Below, piece after piece: positions 57,262 through 64,000 of a stretch of DNA of 64,000 nucleotides. The stretch covers positions 62,001-126,000 of the forward strand of contig NZ_RQHS01000001.1 of NCBI RefSeq assembly GCF_004770895.1, in the 5' to 3' direction. The stretch is from Leptospira dzoumogneensis. GTDB taxonomy: Bacteria; Spirochaetota; Leptospiria; Leptospirales; Leptospiraceae. Both the position numbers and the translations under genes were made by a program. Every line of letters starts with the position of its first letter. The first letter of the stretch is position 1. The notes under the pieces were generated by a model that ran no database searches, had not been told where the DNA came from, and worked only from the letters and a program-made list of their open reading frames with translations.

Positions 57262-57273
57262 GAACGATCGTTC
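57262..57273 (-). promoter_or_regulatory. candidate TetR-family operator upstream of icmF
   Basis: GAACGATCGTTC is a perfect 12-bp palindrome, of the GAACGnnCGTTC type bound by several TetR-family acyl-CoA-responsive regulators. It overlaps a possible -35 (TTGAAC on the minus strand), 66 nt before the icmF ATG. Confidence 0.5.
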
Positions 57274-57337
57274 AATAAATTCCATTTATATATCTATCAT
57301 GCTGTAGGAATAAGAATCTAGCAACTGGATTTTGGTA

Positions 57338-57451
57338 TGTAGGAACTCCAACAAGGCGGATAAGGTCCAATTGTTGGAGCTCCTACAAAACGGACAAAGC
57401 CGTTGTTGGAATTCCAACAATATAACGAGTGACGATGTTGGACCTCCTACA
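57338..57451. repeat. phased array of four palindromes
   Basis: Copies at 57338, 57372, 57404 and 57436 (each 16 bp) are TGTAGGAACTCCAACA, TGTTGGAGCTCCTACA, TGTTGGAATTCCAACA and TGTTGGACCTCCTACA. Start-to-start spacing is 34, 32 and 32 nt. A partial half-copy (TGTAGGAA) lies 35 nt before the first. The gap sequences are unrelated to each other. Confidence 0.8.
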
Positions 57452-57559
57452 TTCCCGACTTAGTCTTTAAAAATCAAATGTTCTAAAACCGCACTTAGAG
57501 CAAACTTAAGAAAAGAATTCATTTTGCGTTTAAAACCGAAACTTTATATGCTCGTTTTT

Positions 57560-58528
57560 ATGACGGATAGTTTCCTATGGAAAGAGATCTTATTCTCTAA
57601 TACGCCTTTAGAGGCTCTTCATATTTCTGCGTTAAAACCTGTGTTGGATCCTCTTACAATTGTGTTCCATCATCTGGGATCTTCTCTATTTTTTATGGCC
57701 CTGGTCTCTCTTATCTATCTTTGTTTCGATCGAAAGATAGGACTCAGAATGACATTGGGACTTCTTATCGCAGGAGTTGTAAACGGAGTCTGCAAGGCGC
57801 TTCTTACAATGCCTAGGCCGATCGGTTTGTCGTTCCCATCCGAACTTGGGCTTATGGAAGGTTCGTATGGATTTCCTTCCGGACATGTGCAGACTGCAGT
57901 GGTATTATACGGAACATTATTTTTGCATGTACGAATTCCTTGGGTGAGATTACTTACCGCATTTTTGATCTTATTCATGCCGATCGCAAGAATGTACGCG
58001 GGACTTCACTTTTTAGGTGATACATTGGGTGGTTTTGTTTTAGGATTACTCGTGTTATTAGGACTAGAGTTTTTGTTCTCAAAAGATCCTGGAATTTTAG
58101 AGCCAGGTTTTACTGGACAGGCACCGGACCAAAAACGGATCAAGTCACTCGTACTTTTTATTTTAGCTCTCACTGTGCCTAGCATTCTTCTTCATGATCC
58201 TAGCCAACCTGAGTCTACGAATAGATCCTGGGAGCAGGTGATCTCTTCTGCGGGAGCGCTTGCAGGTTTCGGGATAGGGATCTTGTACAATAAGAGGGCA
58301 GGGTTGGATTGGAAATCAGTCGATTCTTGGATCGTATTCTTGATCCGAGTAGGAGTGATCATTCTTGGGATCTTGGTCTTTTATTTGGCTCTCGGAAAAA
58401 TTCTCTCCTCACTCTTAGGGGAAAATCCGGTTGCCAGATACTTTAAGTATGGGATCGTGTGTTACTATATCGGCCATCTCGCTCCCATTCTTTTGAAAAG
58501 GATACGCGGAGGCATCTATCTGACTTAA
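57560..58528 (+). CDS. PAP2-family membrane phosphatase
   Basis: The 322-residue polytopic protein has the three PAP2 motifs: KALLTMPRP, PSGHVQ and RMYAGLHFLGD. PAP2 enzymes remove phosphate from lipid phosphates or undecaprenyl pyrophosphate. The start is uncertain; ATG 57560 (MTDSFLWKEI) or ATG 57548 are both possible and neither has a clear ribosome binding site. About eight hydrophobic segments extend the family core at the C-terminus. It is followed by a flippase gene after 4 nt. Confidence 0.85.
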   Translation: MTDSFLWKEILFSNTPLEALHISALKPVLDPLTIVFHHLGSSLFFMALVSLIYLCFDRKIGLRMTLGLLIAGVVNGVCKALLTMPRPIGLSFPSELGLMEGSYGFPSGHVQTAVVLYGTLFLHVRIPWVRLLTAFLILFMPIARMYAGLHFLGDTLGGFVLGLLVLLGLEFLFSKDPGILEPGFTGQAPDQKRIKSLVLFILALTVPSILLHDPSQPESTNRSWEQVISSAGALAGFGIGILYNKRAGLDWKSVDSWIVFLIRVGVIILGILVFYLALGKILSSLLGENPVARYFKYGIVCYYIGHLAPILLKRIRGGIYLT

Positions 58529-58532
58529 CTTC

Positions 58533-59834
58533 ATGCTTCGCCTTGGATCCTCCTTACAGTTCATTTCCGAAAGTATCGGAAAATTACGGACCTCCGGATT
58601 CATACGCAGCTTTTTTTCAGTAGGGTTTTCCAAGGTAGTCGCCTCCCTGCTGAATTTTATTTTCATGGTCTATTCCGTTCGCATCTTGAGTAAGAATGAG
58701 AACGGGATCTTCCAATATTATTCCGGATTTCTGCCTGTGCTTTTAGCCGTGGCAGAATTCGGATTGCCTACCGCATTAGTACGATTCCTTTCTCCAATGA
58801 CGGAAGACAAAAGAAAGATCGGGGTGCTACTTGCATCTTCTCTCTGGGTCAAATGGGCCGCGTTATTTTTGTTAGTAGTAGTTACGGGAGTTGCCGTGTA
58901 TTTTTTAAAGGAGAATGCACTTGCTGCATTTCTTCTCGTATTCGGCAGCTTTGTTCTTTCCTTTAATTCTTATTTCGAAAGTATATTTGTTTCTTTCGGA
59001 CAATATCACGCGCTTTCCATTTGGTATCCACTTCCAAACCTGATCCGCATTTTAATTTTGTATTTAGCGGATCAATTTTCAGAACATGCACTTGGACATT
59101 TAGATATACTCGGGATCTTCTCCGTGGCTCCCGTATTTACTATTGTTCTGTTCTTTCTATTATTCCCCAGAGGCAAATTACATTGGGCAGGCGATAAGGA
59201 AGAAGTTCGACAACAAACCAGGGAACTCATCTCTTTCAACCGTTATGCGTTTTTGGCATCATTATTTGCGATCGTATCGGATAGAATGGAGTTATTCTTT
59301 TTAAATAAATACCATTCTAACGAGGCAGTGGCGGCATACGGAGTGGCATTACAACCCTTCAGCGGGTTCGTGATCTTATTCTCTGTTTTAAATTCAATGA
59401 TCTACCCTAAACTTTCCAGGCTTACGGAAAATAAGGAATTCACTAGTTACTTGGGAAAATCCATTTTAGTAGCCGTAGTATTTGCATTAGCATTGGGGCC
59501 TTGGGTGTTTTTAGGAGATTGGGTTTTCTCCGCGTTATTCTCCGGAAAATATCCTGAATCAGTGCCGGTATTCCAGCTATTATACCCGAATTATCTTTTC
59601 CAATTGGTGTTTTCTCCGCTTGGAATGGCGCTATTTGCATTAGGCCAGCCTAGATTACTTGCGATACTTGCTTTAGTAAGATTGATCTTTGGATTGATTT
59701 TGGATAATCTTCTGATCCCGGAATACGGGACAATGGGAGCTGCAGGAGCATTTTTTTTGGGACAGATCCCTTCTTGGTTTTTGCTCAGCGGTTATTTTCT
59801 GGCGTATTACAAACCTTCTGCCAAGCAGTCTTAG
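58533..59834 (+). CDS. polysaccharide flippase (Wzx/MOP-type)
   Basis: The 433-residue protein has about 12-14 membrane segments, the pattern of oligosaccharide flippases, starting with FFSVGFSKVVASLLNFIFMV. The RISTKNENGIFQYYS-like region after the first helix and a late GAAGAFFLGQIPSW are typical. It probably moves lipid-linked sugars across the cytoplasmic membrane. It follows the PAP2 gene by 4 nt, and a terminator overlaps its stop. Confidence 0.8.
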   Translation: MLRLGSSLQFISESIGKLRTSGFIRSFFSVGFSKVVASLLNFIFMVYSVRILSKNENGIFQYYSGFLPVLLAVAEFGLPTALVRFLSPMTEDKRKIGVLLASSLWVKWAALFLLVVVTGVAVYFLKENALAAFLLVFGSFVLSFNSYFESIFVSFGQYHALSIWYPLPNLIRILILYLADQFSEHALGHLDILGIFSVAPVFTIVLFFLLFPRGKLHWAGDKEEVRQQTRELISFNRYAFLASLFAIVSDRMELFFLNKYHSNEAVAAYGVALQPFSGFVILFSVLNSMIYPKLSRLTENKEFTSYLGKSILVAVVFALALGPWVFLGDWVFSALFSGKYPESVPVFQLLYPNYLFQLVFSPLGMALFALGQPRLLAILALVRLIFGLILDNLLIPEYGTMGAAGAFFLGQIPSWFLLSGYFLAYYKPSAKQS

Positions 59835-59866
59835 AATATTCTAAAATAAGAATATTCTATTTTCTT
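59832..59866 (+). terminator. AT-rich inverted repeat and T-tract after the flippase gene
   Basis: TAGAATATTCT and AGAATATTCTA form an 11-bp stem that includes the TAG stop codon, followed by TTTTCTT. It lies between two convergent genes and could terminate both. Confidence 0.6.
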
Positions 59867-59880
59867 GATATTTTTTCGGT

Positions 59881-60786
59881 TTAGGTCTGTTTCTGTTTTA
59901 CTTCTGCTTTTTGAAGTTTTTTCACGAATGTGACTTGGTTTCCCTTATCGTTATAAGAAAGAGAGTCCACATTCATGCGAACTAAGAATATACCTCTGCC
60001 TGAAAGTTGGCTTGCATTCGGATCTTGTACAGGATCCGGAACTCTTGCCGGATCGAAACCATCTCCTCCATCTTCCAGGATAACGGTCACTCTTGTATCA
60101 TCATAATCCACTTCTACCCGGATCCATTCTTCTTTGGATTCGCAGATCTTGTCCACATAGGAGAAGTAATCATTCTCTTGGAACATTAACTCTTGTTTTT
60201 GGTGATAAGTGATACGAGCACAACCATGTTCTATCGCATTACCTATCAATTCGTACAATGCCACTTTTAAAGAGAGTTGGTCCTCGTTATGCAGATTCGG
60301 AAGATGAGAAAGGGATTTTAGGATCAAATGAACATATTGGTTTAAATTTCCAAGTCTAGGAAGAAGTGCGAACTTCTGCCTGGATTCCCGGACCTGGAAC
60401 ATTCTTTTGTCCACAAGGTCCTTGCCGGCATAAAATAAATTCTTAAATCTTAAGAGAGAATAACGGATTGCCTCCATCCGAAAAGGTTTGAGGAAAAAGT
60501 CCACAGCTCCCAGTCGAAGAGCATTGATGGAGATCTGTATGTCCTGATTTCCTGTGATGACAATAAAAGGGGTGTCTACTCCTTTTTCCCTCAATTTAGT
60601 GATGAACTCTATACCGTTCATTCTTGGAAGGCGAATATCGGTGATGATCAGATCGAATGTTTCCGACTCGGCTAATGTTAAACCTTGTTCCGCGGTTCCC
60701 GCAAGAACTAGTTCGTATTCGCTGCCGAAAATTTCCTGGAACAGATCTCGGATAACTTCTTCGTCATCAACGAAAAGGATTTTCAT
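59881..60786 (-). CDS. response regulator with HATPase (anti-sigma-type) output
   Basis: The 301-residue protein has a receiver domain (ILFVDDEEV, phospho-acceptor Asp50 in IITDIRLP, VITG and FLKPF) followed by an RsbW-like ATPase domain (ALYELIGNAIEHG, LEDGGDGFD, SGRGIFLVRMNVD). The ATP-binding boxes look intact. Such proteins can act as phosphorylation-controlled anti-sigma switches. No partner sigma factor is encoded nearby. The gene is separate from the downstream PDZ gene by 94 nt. Confidence 0.85.
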   Translation of the reverse strand: MKILFVDDEEVIRDLFQEIFGSEYELVLAGTAEQGLTLAESETFDLIITDIRLPRMNGIEFITKLREKGVDTPFIVITGNQDIQISINALRLGAVDFFLKPFRMEAIRYSLLRFKNLFYAGKDLVDKRMFQVRESRQKFALLPRLGNLNQYVHLILKSLSHLPNLHNEDQLSLKVALYELIGNAIEHGCARITYHQKQELMFQENDYFSYVDKICESKEEWIRVEVDYDDTRVTVILEDGGDGFDPARVPDPVQDPNASQLSGRGIFLVRMNVDSLSYNDKGNQVTFVKKLQKAEVKQKQT

Positions 60787-60880
60787 AATAAATTCCTAAT
60801 TCAGAACTTCCGAATGCTTAAACTGCCTTATTCGGAAAACAAAAGAAAACCCTGGAAAGGTATTCTAGTCAAGAATTTTG

Positions 60881-62257
60881 TCAGCGTATATTGTCTAGAG
60901 AATCAAGAGAATATAAGGATTTTATCCTTTCATCCAAACTTTTTAACTCCGACTTATCAAAAACCGCCAATTTATTTCCTGAAAACCGGAAGACCAAAAA
61001 TTCGTCCTTATTTTCGGAAATGGCCGTTTTCAAACCTTCGACGGAGTCCACGACCTTATCATTCACGGATTCTAAGATCAAATCTTGGAATTCCTGATAG
61101 GCCCTGTTCTTCTCGTCCGGGAACGCTCTGGAAAGTAATACGATACGGCTTCTTTCCGGATGGAGTTTTTTAGAATAACTTTCCGCTAAGTATACTAACT
61201 TTCTATCGCTGGAAGATTTGTATTTTTCTCCATATTCTTTCAGATATGTATGAGTGAGTTCAGTGAAAAGTAATCCACCCGCGATGATATACTTAGGAGC
61301 GATCTTGTCCGAACTTTCAGGGATCAAGAACGAATCCTCGTTATACGGCCTTAGCTGGTAACGTATCTCTCTTTTTCTGCCGTCTCTATAAAGAGAAAGA
61401 GCGACCCATTCTCCGGAATTCAGATAAGATCCGCCCTTGCTGAGCAGGATATCGTATAATACCTGTTTTTGTTTAGAAGCAACCGGAGTCCCATTCACGG
61501 AAAGAACCGCGTCCCCTGGAAACAGATTATGCATCGGACCAATCCCGGGAAGAATTTCTGAAACAACTGCGCCCACACTACCTTTCGGAAAATAATAATC
61601 TTCTTCTGCAGGAGTTAAAGAACCTTCTGCGGAAAAACCCGGGTGAGGAAATGGAGAAGCGGAAGAAAATCTACTTTGGTAAAATCTACGAAGAAGATCA
61701 GCGCCCGCATTCCAGGTCCCATCTGTAAATCCACAGACCTTCTTGCCTGAAAAAAGAAAACTTCTGGTCCCGTCCTGATTTTCTTTTCTGGAAAGTTTAG
61801 AAAGAGGCAGGATCGATTTAGAAAATTCTAAACTTCCCCATTCAAAGTTCGGGAAGAAGGAGGAGCATACTCCTTGCGTTCTGACTCCTTCCTCTAAAAG
61901 AGCGATAGGGGATACTTTTTTAGATCTTCCGAAGTTTTCAGGAAGAAGAACGATGCCTAACCCGGTATCCAAATCCACTTTTTGGAAATATGCTTTTCTT
62001 CCGGCGGATTCTTCCGGATGGACCTCCGCGAATAGCGGAACTTCTCCAGGTTTTAAAAGTGCGAGTGCGGTTCTTTCATCCAAACGGATCGCTGGGATCT
62101 TTTTCTGATAAGGAGTTCCTTTTTGAAAAGGATTATGATGAGAATATTTTCTAAAATGGACCAGAAGCGAGAATTCTGAATCCGCTTTTGCCTCGATATT
62201 CTCTAAAGATCCTAAAAGTAAGAATGCGAGAAGGAATACTAATTTGTTAGATCTCAT
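60881..62257 (-). CDS. PDZ-domain exported protein, protease-like without visible catalytic triad
   Basis: The 458-residue protein has a signal peptide, an N-terminal region resembling a degraded trypsin fold, and a PDZ-like segment (GIGPMHNLFPGDAVLSVNGT). The usual GNSGGP-type serine motif is not found. It overlaps the HtrA-like gene by 4 nt (ATGA) and is probably its partner. The C-terminus has another weak PDZ-like pattern (LESVNDKVVDSVEGLKTAIS). Confidence 0.62.
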   Translation of the reverse strand: MRSNKLVFLLAFLLLGSLENIEAKADSEFSLLVHFRKYSHHNPFQKGTPYQKKIPAIRLDERTALALLKPGEVPLFAEVHPEESAGRKAYFQKVDLDTGLGIVLLPENFGRSKKVSPIALLEEGVRTQGVCSSFFPNFEWGSLEFSKSILPLSKLSRKENQDGTRSFLFSGKKVCGFTDGTWNAGADLLRRFYQSRFSSASPFPHPGFSAEGSLTPAEEDYYFPKGSVGAVVSEILPGIGPMHNLFPGDAVLSVNGTPVASKQKQVLYDILLSKGGSYLNSGEWVALSLYRDGRKREIRYQLRPYNEDSFLIPESSDKIAPKYIIAGGLLFTELTHTYLKEYGEKYKSSSDRKLVYLAESYSKKLHPERSRIVLLSRAFPDEKNRAYQEFQDLILESVNDKVVDSVEGLKTAISENKDEFLVFRFSGNKLAVFDKSELKSLDERIKSLYSLDSLDNIR

Positions 62258-63723
62258 TTTCCCTCCTTGGATTCATCCGACTTGATATCGAATCTTTTTC
62301 TAACCCGTAAGTCTATTGTCCTGACTGTTTTGGCATCCAAGACCAAAGGAAGTCCGACACCCCTGAACTTCAGTACAAGGGTCCCATTCGAGTATTTTTT
62401 CCAATAATCCTTGAACTCGGCGATATTCGCGGGAGTTTTTCCATTAATGGATTCTAATATTTTAAAACGATAATTTAGGTATTTGGAGTTGAGAGGATCC
62501 GGGAATAGGGTAGTTAATATCAGGTCTCTTTCCGTAAATTTAAAAAGGTCGTCCTGTATAAAATAACTATAATGGTATCTAAGAGCAGTTTCCACTCTTT
62601 GGCTTTCTTTTCCGAATAATGCACGATTCACAGGCTGGAATAAAAGTCCTGCTCCCAGAAAACTTCTGACCTGACGATCTCTGTATAATTCAAGAGAATC
62701 CGTTTTTTTTAGCTCGGCTTGGATCTTAAAGTTTTTACCGTTCCTGTAAAAATACAAAGTTAATTTTTGTCCTACAAAACCGGGCTCTATCAGATCTACG
62801 ATCGTTCTTCCGGTAAATTCTAAAAGACCACCTTCGTTGTTAAGATAGGCCTCATCTACCTTATACAAAAAATCATCCGTTTGCAAAACATCCGAAAAAG
62901 AAGAATTCGGATATACCTTATTTACTAGAACACCTTGCAGATTCTGAGGAACTCCTAGATACTTTTTCACGGATTCGGAATTCCCATTTTGGAAAGTAAA
63001 ACCTACGAATGGGAACCCGTCGTATTGGCCGTCTTGTATATCTTTTAAGAAATGTTGAACAACTTCAGGCGGGATTAGATATGCGGTATTTCCTTGGATC
63101 TGGCTTACTTCAAAAATGATCCCTGCTACCTTTCCATTTTGGATGGCAGGACCGCCTGAATAACCGGGAAGAATATTTGCACCTACGCGGATTACTTTTC
63201 TGTAATCAAGACCGGTAAAAGAATATCTCAATCTTTCCACACGATTAACTAGACCATTCTCTAAGGTGAGATTTTCCGCACCTTCCGGATAACCGAGCAT
63301 TAGAAGATTACTGCCTAAGGAAGGGGATTCTTCCGCGATTTCCAGAGGTTCTACGGCTGTAAAAAATTCCTCATCTTCTACGGAGATCAAAGCAAGATCA
63401 CAGTCGAAACCTATAAATTCCACTTTTGCATTATAATATTTACTGCTATTAAAACGTTTTACCTTCAAATACTTGGACTCCGAGATCACATGAGCATTTG
63501 TTAATATTCTATTTCCTGCAATAATGAAACCTGAACCCACATCTCGGGAAAGATCCTGGTCCCCGAATTCCAAAGGATCGCTTGCATCCGGATAAATATC
63601 GCTTCTAACTATAACAACACCGTTCAATAATGTTTTAAGATCGGAGTTACCGTTCGTTTGGGAAAAAGCGGGAAAACTAAATGTCAGGACCAGACCCGCG
63701 AGAAGTATCCAAAACTTATTCAT
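62254..63723 (-). CDS. HtrA/DegP-like serine protease
   Basis: The 489-residue protein has a signal peptide and a trypsin-like domain with His78 in LTNAHVI, Asp109 in CDLALI and Ser189 in PGYSGGPAI (DegP usually has GNSGGP). Two PDZ-like regions follow. The ATG at 63723 has GGAG 8 nt upstream and opens the signal peptide; the frame continues 27 nt further upstream. It overlaps the partial gene above and the PDZ gene below, so all three form one operon. Confidence 0.85.
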   Translation of the reverse strand: MNKFWILLAGLVLTFSFPAFSQTNGNSDLKTLLNGVVIVRSDIYPDASDPLEFGDQDLSRDVGSGFIIAGNRILTNAHVISESKYLKVKRFNSSKYYNAKVEFIGFDCDLALISVEDEEFFTAVEPLEIAEESPSLGSNLLMLGYPEGAENLTLENGLVNRVERLRYSFTGLDYRKVIRVGANILPGYSGGPAIQNGKVAGIIFEVSQIQGNTAYLIPPEVVQHFLKDIQDGQYDGFPFVGFTFQNGNSESVKKYLGVPQNLQGVLVNKVYPNSSFSDVLQTDDFLYKVDEAYLNNEGGLLEFTGRTIVDLIEPGFVGQKLTLYFYRNGKNFKIQAELKKTDSLELYRDRQVRSFLGAGLLFQPVNRALFGKESQRVETALRYHYSYFIQDDLFKFTERDLILTTLFPDPLNSKYLNYRFKILESINGKTPANIAEFKDYWKKYSNGTLVLKFRGVGLPLVLDAKTVRTIDLRVRKRFDIKSDESKEGK

Positions 63724-64000
63724 GAAATAACTCCGCGTCGGACCATACAATTTTATCCTTTTCTACCGATTCTAATTTCAATTTTGCCAGGTAACGTGCT
63801 CCTTCTTGGAGTTCTTCAGTCGGTTGGTTATCCACTAAAACGTTTCCGCTCAGATCCGCTTTGATCCTGATCCAGGAATATGGAGAATCCGGTAAACAAC
63901 TGGCCTGGAAAGAATAATACAAAGACTTGTCCCAATAAAAATCAGCATCCTTGCCCAAATAAAGAAGAGGGCAGGAAGAATCAAAAAAGATCTCTTTTCC
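63716..64000 (-). CDS. partial gene at the right edge, unknown
   Basis: The frame is open to the window edge; about 94 C-terminal residues are visible, beginning [20 protein letters not shown]. The segment [20 protein letters not shown] looks beta-rich, with two cysteines. No domain was recognised. Its stop overlaps the HtrA-like start by 8 nt, so it is the upstream member of that operon. The N-terminus is not in the window. Confidence 0.5.
   Translation of the reverse strand, partial: GKEIFFDSSCPLLYLGKDADFYWDKSLYYSFQASCLPDSPYSWIRIKADLSGNVLVDNQPTEELQEGARYLAKLKLESVEKDKIVWSDAELFHE

Noticed and set aside
57338..57451. CRISPR array
   Set aside because: The repeats are 16 bp and palindromic with variable centres, the gaps are only 16-18 nt, and no cas gene is in the window.

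Overview
The window reads as a chromosomal segment of a spirochaete of the genus Leptospira (family Leptospiraceae). The support is indirect but consistent: many lipoproteins with spirochaete-style lipoboxes, paired DUF3015 proteins, a TRL-like lipoprotein, POTRA-less Omp85-like barrels, a membrane pyrophosphatase, an alpha2-type glycyl-tRNA synthetase and a fused IcmF mutase. No rRNA, tRNA, phage, insertion sequence or CRISPR array was recognised. The species was not determined.

Layout. 1-5.9 kb holds envelope and secreted proteins: a partial DUF4105 protein, two DUF3015 proteins, a TRL-like lipoprotein, an alpha/beta-hydrolase-like protein and a TPR protein. 5.9-20.9 kb mixes housekeeping genes (hppA, glyQS, prmA, a PfkB-family adenosine kinase, truA) with a PrsW-type protease operon, a secreted zinc metalloprotease candidate and an outer-membrane protein/lipoprotein pair. 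21.1-23.8 kb is a lipid operon (PlsC-like acyltransferase, biotin carboxylase, separate biotin carrier). 24.0-29.1 kb is a tandem duplication of an Omp85-like barrel gene plus a DUF1566 lipoprotein gene; the lipoproteins are identical in protein while the barrels have diverged. 29.1-34.6 kb carries nadB, a C-terminal processing protease, a TPR lipoprotein and pdxJ. 34.7-38.4 kb is a compact cluster: FYDLN zinc-ribbon protein, miaA (apparently with an ATT start), hfq, an SPFH-like protein, manC and a 31-residue AURKAIP1/COX24-type basic protein. 38.5-48.7 kb contains a CheW protein, TPR and CBS proteins, a REC-PAS-kinase hybrid, class I aldolase and cysK.

The most distinctive region is 48.9-53.7 kb. 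A minus-strand gene run encodes a STAS protein, a Cys/His-rich protein, an MbnP-type lipoprotein, an MbnH-type di-heme enzyme, another lipoprotein and an outer-membrane barrel. MbnP/MbnH pairs elsewhere form a copper-binding system in which MbnH oxidises a tryptophan of MbnP; here the pair appears to be embedded in a larger envelope system.

The last part (53.8-64 kb) has icmF with a palindromic operator candidate upstream, a phased array of palindromes, a PAP2 phosphatase, a flippase, a REC-HATPase regulator and an HtrA-like protease/PDZ pair.

Two dispersed repeat families run through the window. One is a 16-bp palindrome of the form TGTWGGANNTCCWACA. The other is an ACGCAGAG-type repeat that sits mostly between convergent genes and sometimes supplies the last codons of the adjoining gene. 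All identifications are from reading the sequence; no database search was run.
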